NCBI GenBank assembly: GCA_020026225.1
Contig: JAHHQU010000004.1
Location: forward strand, 1 to 63,846
Source of the DNA: Phocaeicola sp.
GTDB lineage: Bacteria; Bacteroidota; Bacteroidia; Bacteroidales; Bacteroidaceae
Reading direction: 5' to 3'
Length of the DNA stretch: 63,846 nt
Numbering within the stretch: position 1 is the stretch's first letter; each line of letters opens with the position of its first letter. Below, piece by piece: positions 45,571-54,630 of this stretch. Under the pieces are notes generated by a model. The model did no database searches. It saw only the letters and a list, made by a program, of their open reading frames with translations, and was not told where the DNA came from. Both the position numbers and the translations under genes were made by a program.

Positions 45571-47157
45571 ATGAAAGAACGCTTGTTTTTGACATCATTG
45601 CTTACTGCAATAGTGCTGGCGGGATTACAGGCACAGACAGCTGCCTCATCCCCGAAGTTGGTGGTCGGATTGACTATCGACCAACTTCGTACAGACTATA
45701 TAGAAGCATTCTCTTCCCTGTATGGAGAAAGAGGCTTCAAGCGTTTGTTTCAAGAAGGACGCGTTTACATGAACGCGGAATATGATTTTTACAGTCCAGA
45801 TCCTTCTTCTGCTACAGCTTCCATCTATACAGGAACTACACCTTATTACAATGGAATCGTAGGGGATTATTGGATGGACCGTAATTCTCTCTGTGTGGTA
45901 AAGAGTGTGGATGATTTGGCTTTTATGGGTATTTATACTTCTGAAAGCACTTCACCGAAACACTTGTCCGCTTCTACTCTTTCAGATGAGTTGAAGGTTG
46001 CTACACAGGGTACAGCTGAAGTGTATGCGATAGCTCCTACCCGTGAAATGGCCATTCTTTCAGCTGGTCATGCAGCCGATGGTGCATTTTGGTTGAACGA
46101 CGTTGACGGAAAATGGAGTGGAAGTACGTATTACGGCAGTTTCCCTCAATGGGTTTCCAATTTCAACGATCGGGAGGGCTTGAATTTTCGCATTGATAAC
46201 GTGAAATGGGAGCCGTATTTGCCTGTCAATGTTTACCGTTATGTCACTTCTGAAGTAAAGCAAGTTACCTTCAAGCATAATTTTTCAGACGAACGTCGTG
46301 AGAAATACCGTAAATACAAGACAAGTCCGTATGCGAACGATGAGGTGAACCGACTCGTTAAAGCTTGTCTGACTCATACGCATGTCGGTATTGACAATGT
46401 GCCAGATTTGTTGGCATTGTCATACTATGCAGGCAACTACGACCATAAATCGAAGACCGAACTTCCCATGGAAATACAGGACGTATACGTACGTTTGGAT
46501 AATTCTATTGGAGATTTGCTCGATATTGTAGAACGTAAAGTCGGATTGAAGAACACTTTGTTCTTCATAACTTCTACCGGATACCATTCGCCAGAGCCCG
46601 CAGACCCGGCTCAATACCGTATTCCGGGCGGTGAATTCCACATCAAGCGCTGTGCAGCCCTTTTGAATATGTATCTGATGGCCATTTATGGTCAGGGGCA
46701 ATATGTGGATACCTATTTGGAACATGAAATCTATTTGAACCATAAACTCATTGAGGATAAGAAATTGAATCTGAACGAAGTCATGAAACGTTCGGAGGAA
46801 TTCATCGTGCAGATGAGTGGCGTACGTGCTGTCTATTCCGCACAGCGTCTGCTCTTAGGTGCTTGGGAACCTCACATCGATAAGATTCGTAACTCATTCT
46901 CGCAGAAGTCATCAGGCGATTTGTATATTGAGGTCATGCCAGGTTGGTCTGTGGTGAATGATTATTCTCAGACTACTACCGTGGTGCGTGAGGCCTATGC
47001 TTCTGTGCCTCTCATTTTTATGGGAGCCAATGTTAAACCTGAAATATTATTCACTCCAACTAAGATAGCTACAATAGCTCCTACTGTAGCTCACTTTATG
47101 CGCATTCGTGCACCGAATGCAGCTTCTGCTTCTCCTTTGACCGGCATTTGTAAATAA
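45571..47157 (+). CDS. Alkaline-phosphatase-superfamily enzyme, exported
   Basis: The 528-residue protein has a signal peptide (MKERLFLTSLLTAIVLAGLQ, then AQ). It resembles PafA-type and nucleotide-pyrophosphatase-type enzymes, with VVGLTIDQLRTDYIE supplying a metal-binding Asp, SPDPSSATASIYTGTTP containing the likely Thr or Ser nucleophile, and YAIAPTREMAILSAGHAADGA. It probably hydrolyses phosphate monoesters or diesters in the periplasm. It is 109 bases after the Lnb-like gene and 110 before secA. The C-terminal segment MGANVKPEILFTPTKIATIA matches the family's closing metal-site region. Confidence 0.85.
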   Translation: MKERLFLTSLLTAIVLAGLQAQTAASSPKLVVGLTIDQLRTDYIEAFSSLYGERGFKRLFQEGRVYMNAEYDFYSPDPSSATASIYTGTTPYYNGIVGDYWMDRNSLCVVKSVDDLAFMGIYTSESTSPKHLSASTLSDELKVATQGTAEVYAIAPTREMAILSAGHAADGAFWLNDVDGKWSGSTYYGSFPQWVSNFNDREGLNFRIDNVKWEPYLPVNVYRYVTSEVKQVTFKHNFSDERREKYRKYKTSPYANDEVNRLVKACLTHTHVGIDNVPDLLALSYYAGNYDHKSKTELPMEIQDVYVRLDNSIGDLLDIVERKVGLKNTLFFITSTGYHSPEPADPAQYRIPGGEFHIKRCAALLNMYLMAIYGQGQYVDTYLEHEIYLNHKLIEDKKLNLNEVMKRSEEFIVQMSGVRAVYSAQRLLLGAWEPHIDKIRNSFSQKSSGDLYIEVMPGWSVVNDYSQTTTVVREAYASVPLIFMGANVKPEILFTPTKIATIAPTVAHFMRIRAPNAASASPLTGICK

Positions 47158-47267
47158 TAATGCGGGTATAATGCCTGTAATACTGGCAATTTAACTATCT
47201 TTGTGCACCATTGAGTGAAAAATGGTGAAAAAATCTATCTTTTGAAATAATAAAAACAAAATACATA

Positions 47268-50200
47268 ATGGGATTTAATGAATTTATTAGCAAGTTGTTC
47301 GGGAACAAGGCTTCTCGCGACATGAAAGAAATCCAGCCATGGGTAGAGAAAGTTAAGGCTGCTTATCCTGGAATTCAGAAGCTAAGTGATGATGAACTTC
47401 GTGCAAAGACAGAAGAACTTAAAAAGTATATTAAGGATTCTGCAGCGGAAGAAAGCAAGAAGGTAGAGGAGTTGAAGGCTACCATTGAATCAACTGATCT
47501 TGAGAAACGTGAGGCTTTGTTTGCTCAGATTGACAAACTGGAAAAAGAAGTTCTCGACAAGTATGAAAAAGCATTGAACGATGTACTTCCTGAAGCATTC
47601 TCTATTGTAAAGGATACAGCACGTCGTTTCTCTGAAAATGACGAAATTGTAGTGACAGCTACCGATTTTGACCGCGAATTGGCTGGAATGGGTAAGGATT
47701 TCGTACGTATCGAAGGGGATAAGGCGATTTGGCAGACTCATTGGGTAGCTGGTGGCAATGATATGAAATGGAACATGGTACATTACGATGTACAGTTGTT
47801 CGGTGGTGTCGTTTTGCATCAAGGAAAGATTGCTGAAATGGCAACCGGTGAAGGTAAGACTTTGGTGGGTACCCTTCCGGTCTTCTTGAATGCGTTGACA
47901 GGCAATGGTGTACATGTAGTAACTGTCAATGACTATTTGGCTAAACGTGACTCTGAATGGATGGGTCCTCTCTATATGTTCCACGGCTTGCGTGTAGATT
48001 GCATTGATAAGCATCAGCCTAACTCAGAAGCACGTCGTCAGGCTTACATGGCCGATATTACTTTCGGTACTAACAATGAATTCGGTTTCGACTACTTGCG
48101 TGACAATATGGCGAACAGCCCTAAAGATTTGGTGCAGCGCAAACACAATTATGCCATTGTCGATGAGGTGGACTCTGTATTGATTGATGATGCTCGTACT
48201 CCGTTGATTATCTCAGGACCGGTTCCAAAAGGTGATGAACAGTTGTTTGAAGTGCTTCGTCCATTGGTTGAACGTTTGGTTGAAGTACAGCGCAAACTCG
48301 CTACTCAATATTTGGCAGACGCAAAACGCTTGATTGCTTCTGACAAGAAAGAAGATGTAGAAGCTGGTTTCTTGTCATTGTATCGTAGTCATAAAGCTCT
48401 TCCAAAGAACAAGGCTTTAATCAAGTTCTTGAGTGAACCGGGTATTAAGGCTGGAATGCTGAAGACTGAAGAAATTTACATGGAAGCGAACAACAAACGT
48501 ATGCCTGAAGCGGTAGAACCTTTGTATTTCGTGATCGATGAAAAATTGAAGAGTGTAGACTTGACCGATAAGGGTGTAGACTTGATTACCGGTAATTCTC
48601 AGGATCCTACCTTATTCGTTTTACCTGACATCGCTGCTCAGTTGTCTGAATTGGAAAATGAAAAAGATTTGAGCGATGATGACAAGTTGGCTAAGAAAGA
48701 TGAGTTGATGACTAACTATGCTATCAAGGCAGAACGTGTTCATACCATCAATCAGTTGCTGAAGGCTTACACCATGTTCGAAAAGGATACAGATTATGTG
48801 GTAATGGACGGACAGGTGAAGATTGTAGACGAACAGACTGGCCGTATCATGGATGGTCGTCGTTGGAGCGATGGTTTGCACCAGGCTGTTGAAGCGAAAG
48901 AAGGAGTAAAGGTAGAAGCTGCTACACAGACATTCGCTACCATTACTTTGCAGAACTACTTCCGTATGTACCACAAGCTTTCTGGTATGACCGGTACAGC
49001 AGAAACAGAAGCAGGCGAATTTTGGGATATCTATAAATTGGATGTGGTAGTTATTCCTACCAACCGTCCAATTCTTCGTAACGATATGAATGACCGCGTT
49101 TATAAGACTAAACGTGAAAAATATAAAGCGGTTATTGAAGAAGTAGAAAAGATGGTAGAAGCAGGTCGTCCTGTTCTAGTAGGTACTACTTCGGTAGAAA
49201 TTTCAGAAATGTTGAGCAAGATGCTTACCTTGCGTAAGATTGAGCACAATGTATTGAATGCGAAGTTGCATCAGAAAGAAGCTGAAATCGTAGCGAAAGC
49301 TGGTTTGGGCAAGACAGTGACCATTGCTACCAACATGGCAGGTCGTGGTACTGATATCAAGTTGAGCGCAGAAGTGAAAGCTGCTGGCGGTTTGGCTATC
49401 ATCGGTACAGAACGTCATGAATCACGTCGTGTTGACCGTCAGTTGCGTGGTCGTGCAGGACGTCAGGGTGACCCGGGTTCTTCTGTATTCTTCGTGTCTT
49501 TGGAAGATGACTTGATGCGTCTGTTCTCTTCAGACCGTATTGCGACCGTTATGGATAAGTTGGGATTCAAGGAAGGTGAAATGATTGAACACAAGATGAT
49601 TTCAAATTCTATTGAACGAGCTCAGAAGAAGGTAGAAGAAAACAACTTCGGTATCCGTAAACGTTTGTTGGAGTACGATGACGTGATGAACAAGCAGCGT
49701 ACTGTAGTCTATACGAAACGTCGCCATGCATTGATGGGTGAACGTATCGGTATGGATATCGTCAACATGATTTGGGACCGTTGTGCAAATGCTGTGGAAT
49801 TGGCTTCTTACGATGATGTCAAGATGGAGATGCTTCAGACTTTGGCTATGGAAGTGCCATTCTCAGAACAGGATTTCGCTAGCAAGCGTAAGGATGATTT
49901 GGCTGAAACTGCATTCCAGGCAGCTATGGCACTCTTCAAACGTAAGACAGAACGTATGGCTCAGATTGCTAATCCGGTCATCAAGCAGGTTTACGAATTG
50001 CAGGGCCAGATGTATGAAAACATCATGATTCCTATTACTGACGGCAAACGCATGTATAACATCTCTGTCAACTTGAAGGAAGCTTATGAAACAGAGTCTA
50101 AGGCTATTGTCAAGGCTTTCGAAAAAGCTATTTTGTTGCATACTATCGATGAAGCATGGAAAGAAAACTTGCGTGAATTGGATGAGTTGAAACATTCTGT

Positions 50201-50567
50201 ACAGAATGCAAGCTACGAACAGAAAGATCCGTTGTTGATTTTCAAACTTGAATCAGTTCATTTGTTTGATGACATGGTCAGCAAGATTAATAATAACACA
50301 GTATCTGTATTGATGCGTGGACAGATTCCTGTTCCAGAACCGGAACAAGTGCGTGAAGCAGCTCCAGAACCTGTTCAGCGTCGTCAGCAGTATAGAGAAG
50401 AAAAAGTGGATTTGAATGATCCAAGCCAGCGTGATGCTGCAGGTAGAGATACTCGTGACCAGAAACAGGAACCTTATCGTGCCGAACATACTGTAGGCCG
50501 TAACGATCCTTGTCCATGTGGTAGCGGTTTGAAATATAAGAACTGTCACGGAAAAGGTAAGGTTTAA
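47268..50567 (+). CDS. secA: Preprotein translocase ATPase SecA
   Basis: The 1099-residue motor drives precursor proteins through SecYEG. It has Walker A in MATGEGKTL, the DEVDSVLIDDARTPLIISGP motif II region, TNMAGRGTDIKL, and DRQLRGRAGRQGDPG. The C-terminus ends in the zinc-binding SEC-C motif CPCGSGLKYKNCH preceded by a Pro/Glu/Arg-rich linker. It exceeds the E. coli length by about 200 residues through insertions, including an acidic one near residue 470, as usual for Bacteroidetes. A TATCTTTG -7 motif lies at 47196-47203. Codon bias indicates high expression. Confidence 0.97.
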   Translation: MGFNEFISKLFGNKASRDMKEIQPWVEKVKAAYPGIQKLSDDELRAKTEELKKYIKDSAAEESKKVEELKATIESTDLEKREALFAQIDKLEKEVLDKYEKALNDVLPEAFSIVKDTARRFSENDEIVVTATDFDRELAGMGKDFVRIEGDKAIWQTHWVAGGNDMKWNMVHYDVQLFGGVVLHQGKIAEMATGEGKTLVGTLPVFLNALTGNGVHVVTVNDYLAKRDSEWMGPLYMFHGLRVDCIDKHQPNSEARRQAYMADITFGTNNEFGFDYLRDNMANSPKDLVQRKHNYAIVDEVDSVLIDDARTPLIISGPVPKGDEQLFEVLRPLVERLVEVQRKLATQYLADAKRLIASDKKEDVEAGFLSLYRSHKALPKNKALIKFLSEPGIKAGMLKTEEIYMEANNKRMPEAVEPLYFVIDEKLKSVDLTDKGVDLITGNSQDPTLFVLPDIAAQLSELENEKDLSDDDKLAKKDELMTNYAIKAERVHTINQLLKAYTMFEKDTDYVVMDGQVKIVDEQTGRIMDGRRWSDGLHQAVEAKEGVKVEAATQTFATITLQNYFRMYHKLSGMTGTAETEAGEFWDIYKLDVVVIPTNRPILRNDMNDRVYKTKREKYKAVIEEVEKMVEAGRPVLVGTTSVEISEMLSKMLTLRKIEHNVLNAKLHQKEAEIVAKAGLGKTVTIATNMAGRGTDIKLSAEVKAAGGLAIIGTERHESRRVDRQLRGRAGRQGDPGSSVFFVSLEDDLMRLFSSDRIATVMDKLGFKEGEMIEHKMISNSIERAQKKVEENNFGIRKRLLEYDDVMNKQRTVVYTKRRHALMGERIGMDIVNMIWDRCANAVELASYDDVKMEMLQTLAMEVPFSEQDFASKRKDDLAETAFQAAMALFKRKTERMAQIANPVIKQVYELQGQMYENIMIPITDGKRMYNISVNLKEAYETESKAIVKAFEKAILLHTIDEAWKENLRELDELKHSVQNASYEQKDPLLIFKLESVHLFDDMVSKINNNTVSVLMRGQIPVPEPEQVREAAPEPVQRRQQYREEKVDLNDPSQRDAAGRDTRDQKQEPYRAEHTVGRNDPCPCGSGLKYKNCHGKGKV

Positions 50568-50589
50568 TACCTGATTAAAAAGATAACAA

Positions 50590-50621
50590 AAAGACTGCTC
50601 TTTAAGGAGAGCGGTCTTTTT
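50590..50621 (+). terminator. Terminator of secA
   Basis: AAAGACTGCTCT pairs with AGAGCGGTCTTT (one G-T pair) across TTAAGG, followed by a T run. Confidence 0.8.
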
Positions 50622-50686
50622 TTATGGTCTTTTAAGAATGTTTTTTCTGATAAAATGTTATTTTTGCCTGTCTAAAACGATAAATT

Positions 50687-51679
50687 ATGAAAAAAAATCG
50701 AGTGATGGTGGGTTTGGCACTGCTAAGTGTGATGAGTGCCTGCAGTTCGATTGATGTGCTGAGATATGACCAACTTCATCCTGCTGAAGTCTTTTTCCCG
50801 AATCAGGTTCGCCGGGTAGGGGTGGTGAATAATATGCCGTTGCGAAGTGCTCCTCAAGAAAATATATTGACCCTTGGTCTGTTGGATGGCGACGGGACGA
50901 CGAGTACAGAAGCACTGGCGGGAGCTTTGGCCGACAGCAAGTATTTTGATGAAGTGATTATCTGCGATTCTGCACTGCAATCTTCTACAGCTTCAGCTGC
51001 TACGTACGAAACCAAACTTTCTCAAGAGCAGGTACAGGCGTTGTCCGAACAATTGGATGTTGACATGGTGGTGTCGTTTGAACAATTGTGGGTACAGACT
51101 TCAAAAGAATTGATACAGTATCCCGAATGGGATGCTTCCCTTCCAGTGTTGAAGGCAAAATATACGCCGGTGGTACGCTTGTACGTTCCAGAACGTAAGC
51201 AACCTCTCCAAACATTGAACTTGACCGACAGCTTGTTCTGGAATGTGAATGCTGGGGTCTCTGAAAAGGATGTGCTGCATGATGCGGCAGTCTCTTCGGC
51301 CGAGCGCATAGCTAATAAAATGGTTCCTGTCTGGCAAACCACAGAACGTCTTTACTTTACAGGTGGTAGCGTAGAAATGCGCGATGCCGCGGTTTGGGTA
51401 AGAGAGGGTGAATGGTCGGAAGCCCAAAAAATATGGGAAGAGTTATACAGCCGATTGAAAAAAGGTTCCGCAAAGTCGCAGGCTGCTTATAATATCGCCT
51501 TGTCGTATGAAATGACAGGAGATATGGAGAAAGCCATTGAATGGTTGGATAAAGCAAAGAAGTACTCGAAGAAAGGTTCTGAAGAGGAACTGCTTATCAA
51601 ACGCTATTCAGAGAGGATGCCCGAACGAATAAAACAAGTTTCCAGTCTGAAAATGCAAATGAGCCGTTTTCAAAGATAA
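50687..51679 (+). CDS. DUF6340-family lipoprotein
   Basis: The 330-residue protein starts with a lipoprotein signal (GLALLSVMSACSS) and resembles the Bacteroidetes DUF6340 family of unknown function. The N-terminal 220 residues are of mixed fold, with a segment LDVDMVVSFEQLW recalling the periplasmic lipoprotein LpoB/CsgG-like fold. Two TPR-like helical units follow (residues 235-300, for example AAYNIALSYEMTGDMEKAIE). A TATTTTTG -7 motif lies at 50659-50666. It follows the secA terminator and is probably independently transcribed. Confidence 0.75.
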   Translation: MKKNRVMVGLALLSVMSACSSIDVLRYDQLHPAEVFFPNQVRRVGVVNNMPLRSAPQENILTLGLLDGDGTTSTEALAGALADSKYFDEVIICDSALQSSTASAATYETKLSQEQVQALSEQLDVDMVVSFEQLWVQTSKELIQYPEWDASLPVLKAKYTPVVRLYVPERKQPLQTLNLTDSLFWNVNAGVSEKDVLHDAAVSSAERIANKMVPVWQTTERLYFTGGSVEMRDAAVWVREGEWSEAQKIWEELYSRLKKGSAKSQAAYNIALSYEMTGDMEKAIEWLDKAKKYSKKGSEEELLIKRYSERMPERIKQVSSLKMQMSRFQR

Positions 51680-51695
51680 AATTTAGTTTGATTGT

Positions 51696-51724
51696 TTTGC
51701 GTAAACGATTTTTTTGTACATTTG
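51696..51724 (+). promoter_or_regulatory. Candidate promoter of the small acidic protein
   Basis: TTTG (51696-51699) is followed after 17 bases by TACATTTG (51717-51724), 21 bases upstream of the ATG at 51746. Confidence 0.4.
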
Positions 51725-51745
51725 AAGGTATAAAAAATAATAGAC

Positions 51746-52195
51746 ATGAATATTAGTGAACAATCACGATCAGCCATCGTCTCCTCCATTTCTGAAGCCG
51801 TCAGCAGATACAAGACCGGTGGAGAGAATTCTGTAATTACAGACATTCATTTACAGCCAAGACAGGAAACAGGTGAACTGGTTATTTATAACGATGATGA
51901 CGAACTTTTATCATCGACCGTCATTGACGAATGGATGCAGTATGAAGGAACCGATTTTTACAAGGACATAGAACCGATCTTTCGTGAAGAACTCGTTTCT
52001 ATGAAGAATCAGGGATTGTTTGACAAATTGAACCTTCTTAAACCTTATTCCTTTGTTTTGGTAGATGATGACAAGGAAACGGTGGTAGAATTGCTTTTGG
52101 TAGACGATGAGGATACTTTGTTGCTCAGCGAGGAACTTCTGAAGGGACTCGACGAAGAACTGGACGTCTTTTTGAAGGAACTATTGGAGAAATAA
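51746..52195 (+). CDS. Small acidic conserved-type protein, unknown function
   Basis: I do not recognise this 149-residue protein. It has no signal peptide or membrane segment. It is strongly acidic, with runs such as YNDDDELL, VDDDKETVVELLLVDDED, and a Leu/Glu-rich amphipathic C-terminus (LLKGLDEELDVFLKELLEK) likely to form a helix. It has its own promoter-like motif and terminator, so it is a real monocistronic gene. The charge could suit a nucleic-acid mimic or a protein-binding partner, but nothing in the sequence proves that. Confidence 0.7.
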   Translation: MNISEQSRSAIVSSISEAVSRYKTGGENSVITDIHLQPRQETGELVIYNDDDELLSSTVIDEWMQYEGTDFYKDIEPIFREELVSMKNQGLFDKLNLLKPYSFVLVDDDKETVVELLLVDDEDTLLLSEELLKGLDEELDVFLKELLEK

Positions 52196-52216
52196 GGAAT
52201 TTGCAAAATATGAAAT

Positions 52217-52260
52217 GCCGGAAGACTGGGCTTTAGATAGGCTTTGTCTCCGGCTTTTTT
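52217..52260 (+). terminator. Terminator of the small acidic gene
   Basis: GCCGGAAGAC (52217-52226) pairs with GTCTCCGGC (52246-52254), one bulge, followed by six Ts. Confidence 0.75.
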
Positions 52261-52289
52261 CGTTTGATTAGAACAGAAACGGAGGGAAT

Positions 52290-53309
52290 ATGGGCGATAA
52301 TAAAATCTTTTTTTGTGAGAATGAATGCTTGCGTACGGTGAATCCTCACTGGAGAGGGAATCCTACAGCGGGAGGAAAGTTTTTCAATCGTCAGCATCGC
52401 TGGAAACCGGGTATCAAGAATGTCTTGAAATGGAACTTTCCGTCCAATCCTCAAGGAAAAGAAAAAAGAACCGTCAAATGGAATCCGAATGTACACTTCT
52501 TGTCTTCATTGGACGATGTGCAAGGAAACTCTTTGATTTGGTTGGGGCACAACTCTTTCTTCCTTCAGTTGGGGGGCAAGCGTTTCATGATTGACCCTGT
52601 TTTTGGCAATATTCCGTTTGTAAAACGTCGGAGTCCATTACCTGCCAATCCTTCTATCTTCACTCATATAGATTATCTGCTGATTAGTCATGATCACTTT
52701 GACCATTTGGATAAGGCCAGCGTTGCTGTATTGGTCGAGGCTAATCCGCAAATGGTACTTTTTTGCGGCATGGGTACAGGTGCCTTGATAAAGAGTTGGT
52801 TCCCTCAGCTCAAGGTCATTGAGGCCGGCTGGTATCAGCAGCATAAAGGTGACAAACTGCGTCTGACTTTTCTGCCTTCTTTGCATTGGAGCAAGCGGGG
52901 AGTGAGCGATGGAGGGGCTCGCCTGTGGGGAGCTTTTATGATAGAAGCCGGTGGCATTACCATTTATAACAGTGGAGATACGGGCTATGCTCATCATTTT
53001 AAGGAACTGCCTAATTTCTTCTCTCACATAGATTATTGTATGATTGGAATCGGTGCGTATAAGCCGCGTTGGTTTATGAAGCCGAATCATATATCTCCTT
53101 ATGATGCGTTGACTGCTTCGTCCGATATGCATGCTTGTGTGACAATCCCCATGCATTATGGAACGTTCGATTTGTCGCAAGAACCTTTGTTTGATCCGCC
53201 TCATGTGTTTGCCGCAGAGGCCAAGAAGCGTAACATGAAGGTGGTTATTCCGGAATTGGGTGAGATTGTCAGATTGGAACCTCAGCATGTAGAGGTTGCT
53301 GAGAGGTGA
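52290..53309 (+). CDS. MBL-fold hydrolase, NAPE-PLD/UlaG-like
   Basis: The 339-residue cytoplasmic protein carries the metallo-beta-lactamase motif HDHFDH (LLISHDHFDHLD), with further ligand regions in LPSLHWSKR, YNSGDTGYA and MHYGTFDLS. The opening (ENECLRTVNPHWRGNPTAGG) and the WLGHNSFFLQL segment resemble N-acyl-phosphatidylethanolamine phospholipase D-like proteins and RomA/UlaG relatives. Phospholipase activity is possible but unproven. A strong GGAGGG Shine-Dalgarno (52281-52286), unusual for this phylum, lies 3 bases before the ATG. Confidence 0.85.
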   Translation: MGDNKIFFCENECLRTVNPHWRGNPTAGGKFFNRQHRWKPGIKNVLKWNFPSNPQGKEKRTVKWNPNVHFLSSLDDVQGNSLIWLGHNSFFLQLGGKRFMIDPVFGNIPFVKRRSPLPANPSIFTHIDYLLISHDHFDHLDKASVAVLVEANPQMVLFCGMGTGALIKSWFPQLKVIEAGWYQQHKGDKLRLTFLPSLHWSKRGVSDGGARLWGAFMIEAGGITIYNSGDTGYAHHFKELPNFFSHIDYCMIGIGAYKPRWFMKPNHISPYDALTASSDMHACVTIPMHYGTFDLSQEPLFDPPHVFAAEAKKRNMKVVIPELGEIVRLEPQHVEVAER

Positions 53310-53381
53310 CCTTGGTCGAGTCCTTCTTTGTATGCTTTGTCCGGCGGAATGTCGCTATTCCTTTAGGCATATCATTAAAAA

Positions 53382-53421
53382 AAGCTCCATCAATTCCTTG
53401 TTGCAGGAAATGATAGAGCTT
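53382..53421. terminator. Hairpin between the MBL and DUF134-NifX genes
   Basis: Two imperfect 17-base arms (AAGCTCCATCAATTCCT with its near-complement ending at 53421) form a stem with two mismatches. A second inverted repeat GAGGAGAT/ATCTCCTC lies at 53452-53459 and 53479-53486. They probably terminate the converging transcripts. No other gene is seen between 53310 and 53511. Confidence 0.45.
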
Positions 53422-53511
53422 ATTGTTTCTTACTCTGGAAAGACGGCAAGAGAGGAGATGATTCGATTCATGTTTAGAATCTCCTCAGCAAGCCAGAACT
53501 CCTTACTCAGA

Positions 53512-54354
53512 TTATTCGTGGTGATGACAGGTATGTTCACCTCCCTCATGATGATGGCAAGTATGTTCGCCGTCGCCATGATGCTGGCAGCCTACACCTG
53601 AATCTTCAAGTTTTCCTTCCAAATAAGCGTTTGCAACTTCCATGATTGGGCCGCTACATCCTCTTATTACTTCAATGCCATGTGCAGAAAGTTTTTGTAG
53701 AGCGCCTGCTCCCATGTTTCCTGCTAACATAAGTGTAACTCCGTCTTCTTCAAATTTGCTGGCAATGTTTGATTTACAGCCGCATCCTTGTGGAGAAGGA
53801 ATGGTTTCAGTGTTGACGATTCGGTTCTCTTCGTTGATAGTCAAAATGGTGTAGAATTCACAATGTCCAAAGTGGTTGTCGATAACACCGTCTCTGGTTG
53901 GAAGGGCAATTTTTTTCATATTGTTATTTGTTTTTGAGTTGGTTTCTTCGTTGTAAACGTGTATAAGGTTGCTTTTGCAAGATGGGCAGCGCAAGGTTTC
54001 CGGTCTTTGTGAAGGGTCGACATTATTGAAAACCATGCCACACTTTTCGCATTGGTACCATTTGCTTTCAATGTATGCACTTCCTCCTTCAATGGTTATT
54101 CCGCATTGTTCCACAAGGGCTTTTGCAACCTTTTGTCTCGCACTTCCATAAATACGAGTCAGTGTGGGACGTGAGATACCCATCTGCTCGGCGGCTTCTG
54201 CTTGAGTCATGTTCTCGTAATCACAGAGTCGGATGGACTCATATTCTTCAAAGTGTAATTCGATAGATGAGTAGTGTTTGCACTTTATCGGATAAAAGCC
54301 GATGGTTATGGGAGCTTCACTGATTCTACGTATGTTTTTGGGACGTGGACACAT
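53512..54354 (-). CDS. DUF134-NifX (dinitrogenase iron-molybdenum-cofactor-like) fusion
   Basis: The 280-residue protein has an N-terminal DUF134 domain (about residues 1-90) with a helix-turn-helix (MTQAEAAEQMGISRPTLTRI). A zinc-ribbon-like linker follows (CEKCGMVF and CPSCKSNL). A NifX/NifB-C-like domain spans about 145-250 (LPTRDGVIDNHFGHCEFY; CGCKSNIA). A His-rich tail contains two copies of GEHTCHHHE. DUF134 and NifX-like proteins often sit beside Mrp/ApbC Fe-S genes, and the His-Cys tail suggests metal binding. I infer a metal-responsive regulator. A dyad sits inside its promoter. Confidence 0.85.
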   Translation of the reverse strand: MCPRPKNIRRISEAPITIGFYPIKCKHYSSIELHFEEYESIRLCDYENMTQAEAAEQMGISRPTLTRIYGSARQKVAKALVEQCGITIEGGSAYIESKWYQCEKCGMVFNNVDPSQRPETLRCPSCKSNLIHVYNEETNSKTNNNMKKIALPTRDGVIDNHFGHCEFYTILTINEENRIVNTETIPSPQGCGCKSNIASKFEEDGVTLMLAGNMGAGALQKLSAHGIEVIRGCSGPIMEVANAYLEGKLEDSGVGCQHHGDGEHTCHHHEGGEHTCHHHE

Positions 54355-54373
54355 ATTTTTTTGTTTTATGATG

Positions 54374-54403
54374 CAAAGATACTGAACATTTGTTCAAAAC
54401 AAA
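54374..54403 (-). promoter_or_regulatory. Promoter of the DUF134-NifX gene with embedded dyad
   Basis: On the minus strand a TTTG -33 element (complement of CAAA at 54400-54403) is separated by 18 bases from TATCTTTG (54381-54374). The spacer holds the perfect inverted repeat TGAACATTTGTTCA (54383-54396), well placed to act as an operator. Confidence 0.55.
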
Positions 54404-54630
54404 ACATTTAAATCAAAAAAATAAAAATATTATTTTGAGGACTTGCTTCGTTGTCTCAGTTTCGAATCACAGGTACATTTGTAGCTTTTTCTTTGTTCCC
54501 GCCTCCTTTTTAGCTACTTTTGATTGTGTCGTGATTTAAAAAGCGTGTAAAAAAAGATGGGTATGTGAACAAAACACAAAAGCCAAATGTTTTATCTAAA
54601 AATAAAGAATACTAGTGCTTAATAGTGTTT

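Noticed and set aside
53296..53601. A 101-codon plus-strand frame after the MBL gene
   Set aside because: Its first half is intergenic hairpin sequence and its second half is antisense to the His-rich repeats of the DUF134-NifX gene.
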